Positions 1 through 9,561 of a stretch of 36,418 bases of DNA are shown here, one piece after another. The translations under genes were made by a program, and so were the position numbers. The notes beneath the pieces are model-generated. The model was not told the origin of the DNA, did no database searches, and was given only the letters and a program-made list of their open reading frames with translations. Position 1 is the first letter of the stretch. Every line of letters starts with the position of its first letter. Source of the DNA: Alphaproteobacteria bacterium (GTDB taxonomy: Bacteria; Pseudomonadota; Alphaproteobacteria; DSM-16000; Inquilinaceae). The stretch lies in assembly GCA_009909005.1 (NCBI GenBank), contig JAAAOG010000134.1:1-36418 (forward strand). Direction: 5' to 3'.

Positions 1-1229
<1,229 letters not shown>

Positions 1230-1416
1230 CTATAGCGCCCGGCGGCGGGGCGGGAAACCGTGCTGCAGCGCGCCATGCGTCGCGGCGCCGGCTTTGTTCG
1301 GCCCGGGCCGGCGCGCTGCCTTCACGCGGCGGCCCGGCGAGACCACATGCAAATTAGGGGGACTATCGTTGCCATCCCGCCATCTCCCCTCGGCGCAGCA
1401 GCAAATGGCCTCAACC

Positions 1417-1869
1417 ATGCGATATCCCAAGATCGTGACATGGATCGTGGTCGCCAATGGCGCCCGCGCGCAAATCCTCCAGCAGAACCGCAAGGGCAAC
1501 GGGCTGCATCCCGCCGTGCCCTTCGGGCTGATCGGCCGCAACCTGCCGACGCGGGACAGCGTCAGCGACCGGCCGGGCGTCGTCTATGACCGGCGCGGCT
1601 ATGCCAGCCACGCCATGGCGCCACGCAATGACGCGCACCGGTACGACAAGCTGCAATTCGCCCGCGCCCTGGCCGACGAACTGGTGAAGGGGGCGGAGAC
1701 CCGCGCCTTTCGCCGGTTGGTCCTGGTGGCGCCGCCGCAGACGCTGGGCGATTTGCGCGGCGTGCTGCCGGACCGCGTGCGGTCGCTGGTGCAGGCGGAA
1801 ATCCCCAAGGACCTGACGCACCTGTCCCTGCCGGCGGTGCATCGCCAGCTGGCCGGCAAGGCGGTGTAG
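1417..1869 (+). CDS. Host attachment family protein (Host_attach-like)
   Basis: This 150-residue soluble protein matches the family annotated as 'protein required for attachment to host cells'. Visible hallmarks are the N-terminal WIVVANGARAQIL strand-turn, a central basic segment, FARALADEL, then LVLVAPPQTLGDLR and EIPKDLTHL near the C-terminus. No signal peptide or membrane segment is seen, so a direct surface role is doubtful. The fold resembles release-factor-like (baeRF) ribosome-associated proteins, which is family knowledge rather than something shown here. An in-frame ATG at 1405 would add four residues (MAST). I prefer 1417 because family members start close to the first strand. It is a single-gene unit, divergent from guaB and followed by the repeat mosaic. 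Confidence 0.85.
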   Translation: MRYPKIVTWIVVANGARAQILQQNRKGNGLHPAVPFGLIGRNLPTRDSVSDRPGVVYDRRGYASHAMAPRNDAHRYDKLQFARALADELVKGAETRAFRRLVLVAPPQTLGDLRGVLPDRVRSLVQAEIPKDLTHLSLPAVHRQLAGKAV

Positions 1870-1916
1870 GCGGAGGCGGCGCTCCGCCCGCCGGGTTGCT
1901 CCGCGCAGCCCCGGTG

Positions 1917-2513
1917 TTCGTCCTTGCGAGGAGGGCCAAAGGCCGGACGAAGCAACCCATGTTTTTGGAACAAATGGATCGCCAGGCCACTCTTCGCTGA
2001 ACCAAGAGAGAGGTGTCGAGGACGGGCTTTTTAATCTGCGCAATTCGTGCAATCTGTGGATATGTACTTTTTGACGGCGGCAGGATGCCGCCGCTCCTTG
2101 GTGCACGGCACTGGAGGGTCGGCATCCCTGCCGACCATCGTCGAAAGAATTCATCCACAGATTACGCGGATTCCACGGATGAAAAACACCCAAGAACCAT
2201 AAAATCCGCCGTCATTGCGAGGAGGGCCAAGGGCCCGACGAAACAACCCATGTTTTCCGGCGGCAGGAAAACAAAAACATGGGTTGCTTCAGGCACTTCG
2301 CGCCTTCGCAATAACGGTTTGCAGAAAAACAAATACATGGGTTGCTTCAGGCGCTTCGCGCCTTCGCAATAACGGTCAGCGAGGACGCTACGCCTCACTC
2401 GTCCTTGCGAAGGCGCGAAGCGATTGAAGCAATCCATGGTTCCTGCGGCCGCGAAACCGGACCGCGAACCTGGATTGCTTCGCCCGGCCGAAAGGCCGGG
2501 CGCGCAATCGCGG
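1917..2513. repeat. Mosaic of palindromic intergenic repeats
   Basis: The 666-base gap between two gene ends is nearly filled with short palindromic units. Variants of a 'TTGCGAGGAGGGCCAAAGG...GACGAA' and 'CATGGGTTGCTTC...CTTCGC' element lie at about 1919-1965, 2211-2256, 2279-2317, 2337-2375 and 2399-2440. A perfect hairpin (CGCCCGGCCG/AAA-loop) sits at 2481-2502. A separate inverted pair, AATCTGTGGA near 2050 and TCCACAGATT near 2155, brackets a GGCGGCAGGATGCCGCC hairpin at about 2078-2094. I see no credible gene inside. Copies occur in both orientations, as in REP/BIME clusters. They may also terminate transcription from both flanking genes, but that is inference. Confidence 0.75.
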
Positions 2514-2535
2514 TAGAAATGTCGCCTTTCGAGGG

Positions 2536-3999
2536 TCAATCCGGGGTCCAGGGGGTCTCCGGCGCCGGATAGGGGGTGTTGAGGATGCCGATCTGGTTGC
2601 CCATGCGGGTCTGGACCGCCGGGCTGATCATCTCCGCCCCGTTCGTGCCCTGGATCGGCGAGAACAGCAGGATGTTCAGCGACCCGCCGAAGAGGAAGTT
2701 GCCGAACGGCGTGACGCCCTTTGTCACCTCCGCGCCTTCCATGACGTCGTCTGCGAACACCACCGAGCCGACCGTATCCAGCCCGACGGGGATCGAGGCG
2801 ACATAGCCGGTAAGCTCCGCCGGCTCCTCGCCCGGCAGGTTGGCATAGGTCACCCGGATGATGATGACGCCGCGTTGGAAGCCCTGGAACTGACTGAAAT
2901 CCGTGCCCGGCCGGCCGACATTGCCGTCGAGCGGCACCCAGTTCGGCCAGTCGCTATAGCCGAAGGTGCCATAGGCATAGGGGTTGGCGCCGTCGGTCCC
3001 AGCCTCGACGATCTCGGCATATTCGATCACCCCGTCCACCGGGCTGTGGAAATGGTGATAGGTGTTGGGCATCAGCACGCAGGACAGGCCGGTGCCGCCG
3101 GTGAACGCGTCCTTGAGGTCCTGCGGCGCATTGGCCAGCAGGGCCTCGACCGACATCGGGATGCCCTTGACGTCGAGCACCGTGTCCTGTTGCAGCGGGT
3201 TTTCCAGAAGCTGCCGGGTGACCGGTCCGGGGTCCCGCTCCACCACCTGGACCAGCGGGTTCATGATGCAGTCGGTCGGCGAGACGATGACATAGTCGCG
3301 GTCCGGCATGGTGACGGGGCGCGACGGATAGGTCCCGGTCTCCGGATCGAAAATCAGGTTGCGGGCGAAAAAGGCGTTCCAGTTGTCATAGCCTTCCGGA
3401 TCCTGAATGACATAGTCCTCGATCTCGATCCGCGGGTCGGCCACCCATTCCGGCACATAGGTCGTCGACTCCGGACTGTTCATGTAGGCGAGATAGTCGT
3501 CATTGAACAGGATGAGGAAGTTCGCCACCGTCTCCAGCGGCTGGTCGGGATCATTGGGGTCGATGCCGGAGACCAGCCGGACACCGGCCTCGTTGTGATA
3601 ATAAAGCCAGGCGAAGTACTGAATGGAATCGAGCGCGTTGTCGTTGGTGCCGACGATCTGCGGAAGCAGAGTGCAGACTTCGGCATAGAACTCTTGGACG
3701 GCCGCGAACAGACCTTCGCCGCTGCCGGCCGCCGCCCAGGGGTTGTCGGTCGAGCCGTCATAGGCATAGCCGGGCGGCAGCGGCTGCAGGCCGTCATAGA
3801 CCGCGTCGAACGCCGCCCGGGTCCGCGGGTCGTTTTCGTACTCCTCGGCCAGATAGTCGAGCGACGGGGCGCAGGGCGACGCCGCCTCCTCGGCCTGCGC
3901 CTGCGCCGTCCCGGCCGCCGCCATGCCCAGCAGCCAGACACCGCCGGCCAGGGCGGCCAGCCGCCCGGCACGCCGGGCGTTGATGATGTATTCCGTCAT
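2536..3999 (-). CDS. Secreted phosphatidylserine decarboxylase-like protein
   Basis: The 487-residue protein starts at the ATG at 3999, preceded by an AGGGAG ribosome site; upstream in-frame starts lack one. It has an N-terminal signal peptide (basic start, then LAALAGGVWLLGMAAAGTAQA) ending near residue 37. The body shows phosphatidylserine decarboxylase (PF02666) signatures: WNAFFARNL (compare the N-x-FF-x-R-x-L of PSD), the catalytic-histidine segment YHHFHSPVDG near residue 315, and a late FLFGGSLNILLF near residue 435. In this family serine in LGST/GGS is self-cleaved to form the pyruvoyl cofactor. Canonical PSD is inner-membrane bound and about 220-320 residues, so the export signal, extra ~180 N-terminal residues and GGS motif point to a divergent decarboxylase of unknown substrate. 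It stands alone, divergent from the DUF3830 gene. Confidence 0.72.
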   Translation of the reverse strand: MTEYIINARRAGRLAALAGGVWLLGMAAAGTAQAQAEEAASPCAPSLDYLAEEYENDPRTRAAFDAVYDGLQPLPPGYAYDGSTDNPWAAAGSGEGLFAAVQEFYAEVCTLLPQIVGTNDNALDSIQYFAWLYYHNEAGVRLVSGIDPNDPDQPLETVANFLILFNDDYLAYMNSPESTTYVPEWVADPRIEIEDYVIQDPEGYDNWNAFFARNLIFDPETGTYPSRPVTMPDRDYVIVSPTDCIMNPLVQVVERDPGPVTRQLLENPLQQDTVLDVKGIPMSVEALLANAPQDLKDAFTGGTGLSCVLMPNTYHHFHSPVDGVIEYAEIVEAGTDGANPYAYGTFGYSDWPNWVPLDGNVGRPGTDFSQFQGFQRGVIIIRVTYANLPGEEPAELTGYVASIPVGLDTVGSVVFADDVMEGAEVTKGVTPFGNFLFGGSLNILLFSPIQGTNGAEMISPAVQTRMGNQIGILNTPYPAPETPWTPD

Positions 4000-4247
4000 C
4001 TTATTCGCTCCCTGGATGTGTTGAAGCCCCATGATAATAGGCCATGGCGGCCCCGAAACCGGAGCGTATTCTTCCGAGACGGGAGGATTTACGCCGCAAC
4101 ACGCGTTGCTCGCGCCGCCATCGGGATCGAACGCAAAGCGTGTGCGCGCAATTTCCTCGGGCGCCACCGATTTCCGTAGACCGGTCCGCTGCCTGGCTGG
4201 GTTAATGTCACACTATCGTGCTGACGGACACGCGAGGGTGACCCATC

Positions 4248-4661
4248 ATGACCAGGCTGATTGTCGAGGCCGGGCCGTTCGCTTTTGAGGCCCGGTTCGA
4301 GGAGGCGGCGGCGCCGCAGACCTGCGCGGCCTTCAAAAAGGCCATGCCTTTCACCGGGCAGGTGGTGCATGTCCGCTGGAGCGGTGAAGGGGTCTGGATA
4401 CCCCTTGGCGATCGCGATTTCGGCGTGGGCTATGAGAACCACACCAGCTACCCGGCGCCGGGCCAGATCATTCTTTACCCCGGCGGAATCAGCGAGACCG
4501 AGATCCTGCTCGCCTATGGCGGTGTCCACTTCGCATCGAAGATGGGGCAGCTCGCCGGCAACCACTTCATCACCCTGACATCGGGGCTTGAGCATCTGTC
4601 GGCGCTGGGCACCGCGGTCCTTTGGAAAGGCGCGCACGACATCAGATTTGCGTTCGAATGA
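4248..4661 (+). CDS. DUF3830 family protein
   Basis: A 137-residue cytoplasmic protein with clear DUF3830 (cyclophilin-like fold) character: N-terminal TRLIVEAGPFAFEARFEE, central VVHVRWSGEGVWIPLGD, then the family signature segment YENHTSYPAPGQIILYPGG and the tail ISETEILLAYGGVHFASKMG. A GAGGGTGA ribosome site precedes the ATG. DUF3830 genes are repeatedly found beside racemase, hydantoinase and ABC-importer genes in proteobacteria, which matches the downstream cluster. The biochemical role is unknown. It is the first gene of the plus-strand run, but a 549-base gap separates it from the ABC genes, so it may have its own transcript. Confidence 0.85.
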   Translation: MTRLIVEAGPFAFEARFEEAAAPQTCAAFKKAMPFTGQVVHVRWSGEGVWIPLGDRDFGVGYENHTSYPAPGQIILYPGGISETEILLAYGGVHFASKMGQLAGNHFITLTSGLEHLSALGTAVLWKGAHDIRFAFE

Positions 4662-5210
4662 CCGCCCCGCCCTCCGGCCGGACCGCCGGCGAGGCGGGCA
4701 AGGGACCACCCCCGGGTCGTCTCCATAGACGAGCGGGTGTCAGAGACTCAGGGGTAGAGTTTCTCGATCCGAAAATCCTAATAAATCGCATACACTCATG
4801 CGCATGCCTTGATCCGGCGGCTCTCGGGACTTGCAATAGCCAGAGCTGTGATCTCGGTCTTTGTCGCGGCGGTCTTTGATCGATCAGAAGGGCGCTGACG
4901 CAGCATTCGGGTCCGCGGCAGGAGGGACTTGGTATCTCGCCCAGATTCTCACCGTGTTGCTTTCGACGTGAGCCTTCCTGCCCCGAACTGCCCAGAAAGG
5001 CGGCAAACAAGGCCGGCGCCGCCCTCTCCGGATCACCGGCAAAGACGCACTCCTGCTCATTGATCACCCACCGAAGACGGCTGCGGCGGCTGGCATAGCG
5101 TTTGCTGAAACGGGGCTGTGGCCGCGGAAGGCAGGCGGCCCGCTACCAGTCCTGACTCCGGGTCGCAGGACCCACAGCCGGGACCGCAGCGAGTCTATCG
5201 GGGAGTGGCC
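4662..5210. other. Intergenic stretch without a convincing gene
   Basis: This 549-base gap separates the DUF3830 gene from the ABC importer. It carries a short AT-richer patch near 4770-4800 (CCTAATAAATCGCATACACT) that could contain a promoter. A small GGGTC-loop-GACCC hairpin lies at 5160-5173, just before the ATP-binding gene. A 141-codon open frame on the minus strand (4642-5067) has no recognisable domain, no ribosome site and unusual composition, so I do not call it. No RNA gene was recognised. Confidence 0.5.
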
Positions 5211-6404
5211 ATGCCGGCCTCGCAAGATCTTCCGGCCGTCGATGTCGAGCTGATCAAGGCGACCAAGCGCTATGGCAGCACCTTGGCCGTGGACTGCGTC
5301 GACCTCAAGATCCCGGCCGGCACCTATTGCTGCCTCCTCGGCCCGTCCGGCTGCGGCAAGTCCTCCTTGCTGCGGATGATGGCGGGCCATGAGGGCGTGA
5401 CCGACGGCGACCTGCTGATCGGCGACACCTATTCCAACGACCTGCCGCCGGCCGGTCGCCGCACCGCCATGATGTTCCAGCATTACGCCCTCTTCCCGCA
5501 CCTGAACTGCCTGGACAATGTCGCGTTCAGCCTGCGGATGAAGGGGGTGCCCAAGGCCGCGCGCCATGCGAAGGCGCGCGCGCTGCTCCGGCTTGTGCAC
5601 ATGGAGGATTACGAAAAGCGGCTCCCGGCGCAGCTGTCCGGTGGGCAGCAGCAGCGCATCGCTCTGGCGCGGGCGCTGATCACCGATCCCGGCGTCCTGC
5701 TGCTGGATGAGCCGCTCTCGGCCCTCGACCCGTTCCTGCGGGTCCGGATGCGGGCGGAACTCAAGCGCCTGCAGACCGAACTTGGCATCACCTTCATTCA
5801 CGTCACGCACAGTCAGGACGAGGCGATGGCCCTGGCCGACCTCGTCGTCGTGATGGACAGGGGCCGCATCGAGCAGGTCGGCACGCCGCGGGACGTCTTC
5901 AACCAGCCGGCCACGGCGTTCGTCGCGCGTTTCATCGGCGGGCACAATGTGCTGTCGGGAGAGGTGGTGTCGGCGACGTCCGGCCATGCGCTGGTCGCGC
6001 TGGCGGATGGCCACCGGATCGGCCTGCCCGCATGCGGCGCTTCGCCGGGGGACAGTCTTGCCTTCACCGTGCGCGCCGACCGGCTTTCGCTGTCGCCGGC
6101 CGCCGCCGTCAAGCCGGTGGCGCCGTCGCCGGATGCCGGGCCCGACGGCCATGGCGAGATCACCGGCCGCGTTTCCTCTATCCAGTATCAGGGCACCCAT
6201 GTCGAGGTGCGGCTGGCCTTGCCGGAGCAGGCCGAGCTTCTCCTCGCGACGGTGCCGGAGCGAACCTTTTTCGACGCGCCGCTACAGGAAGGCGACCGCG
6301 TCACCGCGCGCTGGAACGCGCGCGACGTCCATGCCCTGCCCGAAGCGGGTCGGCCGCAAGCGGCAGAGGAGCAAGTAGAACCGCGACAACAGGAGGCAGT
6401 CTAG
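5211..6404 (+). CDS. ABC importer ATP-binding subunit (PotA type)
   Basis: This 397-residue subunit powers a polyamine/opine-type (PotABCD class) importer at the inner membrane. Visible motifs in order: Walker A GPSGCGKSS (~44-52), Q-loop MMFQHYALFPH, signature LSGGQQQRIALARAL (~142-156), Walker B VLLLDEPLSALD (~163-173), and switch histidine in VTHSQDEAMAL (~198). A TOBE-like regulatory region fills roughly residues 290-380. ATG 5211 follows GGGGAG; an in-frame upstream extension has no ribosome site. The stop is two bases from the next start, so it is the first gene of a tight operon with the binding protein and two permeases. The neighbouring ureide and carbamoyl hydrolases suggest an allantoin, hydantoin or similar nitrogen compound as substrate (inference). 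Confidence 0.93.
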   Translation: MPASQDLPAVDVELIKATKRYGSTLAVDCVDLKIPAGTYCCLLGPSGCGKSSLLRMMAGHEGVTDGDLLIGDTYSNDLPPAGRRTAMMFQHYALFPHLNCLDNVAFSLRMKGVPKAARHAKARALLRLVHMEDYEKRLPAQLSGGQQQRIALARALITDPGVLLLDEPLSALDPFLRVRMRAELKRLQTELGITFIHVTHSQDEAMALADLVVVMDRGRIEQVGTPRDVFNQPATAFVARFIGGHNVLSGEVVSATSGHALVALADGHRIGLPACGASPGDSLAFTVRADRLSLSPAAAVKPVAPSPDAGPDGHGEITGRVSSIQYQGTHVEVRLALPEQAELLLATVPERTFFDAPLQEGDRVTARWNARDVHALPEAGRPQAAEEQVEPRQQEAV

Positions 6405-6406
6405 CC

Positions 6407-7699
6407 ATGTCCTATAGGAAGCGCAGCCCATTCTCGACCGTCTACACCCGTCGGGACTTTGTGAAAACGACGGCCCTGGCGGGGACTGCCGCTGCCGTGT
6501 CCAGCTTTCCCGCGCCGTTCGTTCATGCCCAGGAGGCGGTCACGCTCCGGATTGCCGGCACCGGCGTGAATGCCTTCAACGAGCTGGCGGAACGCGCGCT
6601 GGAAGAACTGGGCATAAATATCGAATACATCGTCCTGACCTCCGACGATGTCGTCACGCGGGCGATTACCCAGCCGACATCGTTCGACATGATCGACAGC
6701 GAATACTGGATGCTGGCCAAGATCGTCCCGTCGGGGAACCTGAAGGGGATGGATGTCTCCCGCATCCAGTATTACGACGACATTGTGCCGATCTTCACCC
6801 GGGGCGAGCTGCCGGACGGCACCCAGATGGCCCGGCAGGGCACGGCGCCGATCAAGGTCAGCTATCTGACGGCCGAAGAGTCCTCGACCTTCGCCGAGGA
6901 GCCGACCAATTTCATGACCCTGATCCCGACGGTCTACAATGCCGACACGCTCGGGATCCGGCCGGACCTGATCAACCGCCCGATCGAGAGCTGGGCCGAG
7001 CTGCTGAACCCGGAATTCGCCGGCAAGACCGCGATCCTCGACATCCCGTCGATCGGCATCATGGACGCCGCCATGGTCTGCGAGTCGCTGGGCGAGATCC
7101 AGTATGGCGACAAGGGCAACATGACCCGTGACGAGATCGACCGGACCATGGCCATCCTCACCCAGGCCAAGCGCGACGGTCAGTTCCGGGCGTTCTGGAA
7201 GGAGTTCAACGAGAGCGTGACGCTGATGGCCTCCGGCGAGGTGGTGATCCAGTCCATGTGGTCGCCGGCCGTGACGGCGGTCCGCCAGCAGGGCGTGCCC
7301 TGTGTCTACCAGCCATTGCGGGAAGGCTATCGCGCCTGGGCCTCCGGTCTCGGCATTCCGTCGCATCTGAGCGGCCGTCAGCTCGACGCCGCTTATGAGT
7401 TCATCAACTGGTACCTGTCCGGCTGGGTCGGCGCCTTCCTCAACCGTCAGGGCTATTACACCGCGGTCCTGTCGACCGCCCGCGAGAACATGACCGAGAA
7501 TGAGTGGAACTTCTGGATGGAGGGCGAGCCTGCGGCGGAACCGATCGTCAGCCCGACCGGCACGGTGATCGAGGAGCCGGGCGCGGTGCGCGACGGCGGG
7601 TCCTTCTGGGAGCGGATGGGCGCGGTCGCCTGCTGGAACTCGGTGATGGACGAGGATCGCTACATGGTCCGCAAGTGGAACGAGTTCATCGCGGCATAA
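6407..7699 (+). CDS. ABC importer substrate-binding protein (PotD type, Tat signal)
   Basis: This 430-residue periplasmic binding protein captures the ligand for the importer encoded around it. The N-terminus carries a twin-arginine signal, TRRDFVK at residues 14-20, then a hydrophobic stretch and probable cleavage after VHA near residue 41. The mature part has features of extracellular solute-binding proteins of the spermidine/putrescine class: FDMIDSEYWML early, a hinge around IPTVYNADTLG, and a C-terminal AYEFINWYLSG. AGGAGG lies 10 bases before the ATG, and the upstream stop is two bases away. Tat export implies folding before transport, common for solute-binding proteins in this lineage. 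The ligand cannot be read from sequence. Confidence 0.92.
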   Translation: MSYRKRSPFSTVYTRRDFVKTTALAGTAAAVSSFPAPFVHAQEAVTLRIAGTGVNAFNELAERALEELGINIEYIVLTSDDVVTRAITQPTSFDMIDSEYWMLAKIVPSGNLKGMDVSRIQYYDDIVPIFTRGELPDGTQMARQGTAPIKVSYLTAEESSTFAEEPTNFMTLIPTVYNADTLGIRPDLINRPIESWAELLNPEFAGKTAILDIPSIGIMDAAMVCESLGEIQYGDKGNMTRDEIDRTMAILTQAKRDGQFRAFWKEFNESVTLMASGEVVIQSMWSPAVTAVRQQGVPCVYQPLREGYRAWASGLGIPSHLSGRQLDAAYEFINWYLSGWVGAFLNRQGYYTAVLSTARENMTENEWNFWMEGEPAAEPIVSPTGTVIEEPGAVRDGGSFWERMGAVACWNSVMDEDRYMVRKWNEFIAA

Positions 7700-7726
7700 C
7701 CTCGGCGCTTGCCCCAAGGGGGCTTT

Positions 7727-7784
7727 GTCATGCCCGCGAAAGCGGGCATCCAGGAAAATGGATCCCCGCTTGCGCGGGGATGAC
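7727..7784. repeat. Palindromic repeat, copy 1 of 3
   Basis: A GTCAT...ATGAC-bounded element made of two hairpins: TGCCCGCGAAAGCGGGCA followed by ATCCCCGCTTGCGCGGGGAT. It lies in the 139-base gap between binding-protein and permease genes. Copies 2 and 3 are at 11325-11395 and 15684-15754. In mRNA it would fold into stable stem-loops that could reduce downstream expression or protect the abundant binding-protein message (inference). Confidence 0.85.
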
Positions 7785-7838
7785 AAAAAAGTGCAATCCC
7801 TCGATCCACTGACGTGATTCCAGCCTCGGCCATCGCCC

Positions 7839-8711
7839 ATGACCGCCCTTCGCCAGACTGCCGTGACCAAGGCCGTGCCGCTCCTCCAGGCGCTGCCGCT
7901 GGCTGCCATATTGATTGCCTTCTTTGTGGGGCCGGTGTTGCTGGTCGTCGCGGTCAGTTTCTTCGATTACCAAACCTGGGACATTCTGATCCCCGATTTC
8001 ATCCTCTACAATTATGAGATCCTGCTCGGCAGCGAAACGACGTACCGGACCTATTTGAATACGGCCAAGCTTTGTTTGCTTGCCTGGTTCTTTACTTTGA
8101 CGATCGGTTTCACCATCGCCTATTTCCTTGCCTTTCACGTCCGCTCGGTGCCGCTGCAGATCGGGCTGTTCCTCCTGTGCACGATCCCGTTCTGGACCTC
8201 CAACATCATCCGGACGATCAGCTGGATCCCGCTTCTGGGCCGCGAGGGGCTGGTCAATCAGGGGCTGATGGGCGTCGGGATCGTCTCGGAGCCGGTGGAG
8301 TGGCTGCTCTATTCCGAATTCGCCGTCATCCTCGGCTATGTGCACCTGTACACGCTGTTCATGATCGTGCCGATCTTCAACTCGATGCTGCGGATCGACC
8401 GCGCGGTGATCGAGGCGGCGCGCGATGCCGGCGCCAGCGGCTTCCAGATCCTGCGCCACATCCTGCTGCCCCTGAGCAAGCCGGGCATGGCGATCGGCAC
8501 GATCTTCGTCGTGGCGCTGGTGATGGGCGATTTCTTCACCGTCGACGTCCTGGGCGGCGCCAAGGTCGCCTCGGTCGGCAAGACCATCGTCAATGAGCTC
8601 GGCTATCTGCAATACCCCCCGGCCGCCGCCAATGCGGTGGTGCTGACCATTGTCACCATTCTGCTGATCGTCGCGCTGATGCGCATCGTCAACATCCGCA
8701 AGGAGCTGTGA
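7839..8711 (+). CDS. ABC importer permease (PotB type)
   Basis: A 290-residue inner-membrane permease of the PotB class. It shows about six hydrophobic segments, beginning at LLQALPLAAILIAFFVGPVLL. The cytoplasmic EAA coupling loop EAARDAGASGFQILRHILLP lies at about residues 191-210 and contacts the ATPase. The conserved DxFxxxVLGG-like segment (GDFFTVDVLGGAKVAS) follows. The gene comes after a palindromic repeat that interrupts the operon, and its stop is six bases before the second permease. It should form the heterodimeric pore with that partner. Confidence 0.93.
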   Translation: MTALRQTAVTKAVPLLQALPLAAILIAFFVGPVLLVVAVSFFDYQTWDILIPDFILYNYEILLGSETTYRTYLNTAKLCLLAWFFTLTIGFTIAYFLAFHVRSVPLQIGLFLLCTIPFWTSNIIRTISWIPLLGREGLVNQGLMGVGIVSEPVEWLLYSEFAVILGYVHLYTLFMIVPIFNSMLRIDRAVIEAARDAGASGFQILRHILLPLSKPGMAIGTIFVVALVMGDFFTVDVLGGAKVASVGKTIVNELGYLQYPPAAANAVVLTIVTILLIVALMRIVNIRKEL

Positions 8712-8717
8712 TCGGAG

Positions 8718-9557
8718 ATGGGGGAGCAGCGCGGACCGACCTTCTACATCCTCGCGGCCTTTTTCGGGATGTTCGTCATCTTCCTGTACGGCCCGATCAT
8801 CACCATCGTGATCCTGTCGTTCCAGGGGCCGCAGGGGAACCTGGTCTTCCCGATGAACGGCTTTTCGCTGCACTGGTTTCGCGAGCTGTTCACGGATCAG
8901 CCGATCGGCGACATCCACGGCGCCTTCGGCCGCTCGATCCGCCTGGCGCTCATGGTCATGGTGCTGACGGTGCTGGTGTCGGTGCTGGCGGGGCTGGCCT
9001 ATCGGCGGCGGTTCATCGGCGCCACGGCCCTGTTCTACACCGCGGTGGCCAGCCTGATCATGCCGTCGATCGTGATCAGCATCGGCATCGGCGCCGGGTA
9101 CGAGCTGCTGGGCTGGACGCGCACCTGGTACGGCTCCACCCTGGGCGCGCATCTGACCTGGACGCTGCCCTTCGGCCTGCTGATCATGTTCGCGGTGTTC
9201 AACCGGTTCAGCCCCGCCTATGAGGAGGCCGCGCGCGACCAGGGGGCCACGGGCTGGCAGACCATCCGCCATGTCGTGCTGCCGATCATCGCCCCCAGCC
9301 TGATCGGGGTGGCGCTGTTCGGCTTCACCCTCAGCTTCGACGAGCTGGCCCGCAGCAGCCAGGTGACCGGCGATCTGAACACCATGCCGAAAGAGCTGCA
9401 GGCGCTGCAGACCAACACGGTGACGCCGGTCATCTACGCGCTGGGCACGCTGACCACGCTGATCTCCATGGCGGTGATCGCCACCTGCGTCAGCACCGTG
9501 CTGATCATGCGGGCGCGCCGCCGCCGCCATGGCTCCGACGCCGGCCAGGGAGTGTGA
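8718..9557 (+). CDS. ABC importer permease (PotC type)
   Basis: A 279-residue PotC-class permease, partner of the preceding gene. The N-terminal membrane segment (FYILAAFFGMFVIFLYGPII) with following serine/phenylalanine-rich periplasmic loop is typical, and the EAA loop EEAARDQGATGWQTIRHVVL sits at about residues 168-187. The C-terminal helix ends in a basic tail (MRARRRRHG). Its stop lies four bases before the racemase ATG, which ties transport and catabolic genes into one transcription unit. Confidence 0.93.
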   Translation: MGEQRGPTFYILAAFFGMFVIFLYGPIITIVILSFQGPQGNLVFPMNGFSLHWFRELFTDQPIGDIHGAFGRSIRLALMVMVLTVLVSVLAGLAYRRRFIGATALFYTAVASLIMPSIVISIGIGAGYELLGWTRTWYGSTLGAHLTWTLPFGLLIMFAVFNRFSPAYEEAARDQGATGWQTIRHVVLPIIAPSLIGVALFGFTLSFDELARSSQVTGDLNTMPKELQALQTNTVTPVIYALGTLTTLISMAVIATCVSTVLIMRARRRRHGSDAGQGV

Positions 9558-9561
9558 GGGC

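Noticed and set aside
1917-2513. Possible CRISPR array in the repeat-rich gap
   Set aside because: Units vary in sequence, spacing and orientation and are palindromic mosaics; there are no regular spacers and no cas genes.
4642-5067. A 141-codon minus-strand frame in the gap before the ABC genes
   Set aside because: No domain, no ribosome site, odd cysteine/proline/arginine composition, and overlap with the 3' end of the DUF3830 gene.
5028-5110. Plus-strand ITGKDALLLIDHPPKT, resembling an isochorismatase start (xALLxID)
   Set aside because: The match is limited to a few residues and is not followed by any isochorismatase motif; most likely chance.
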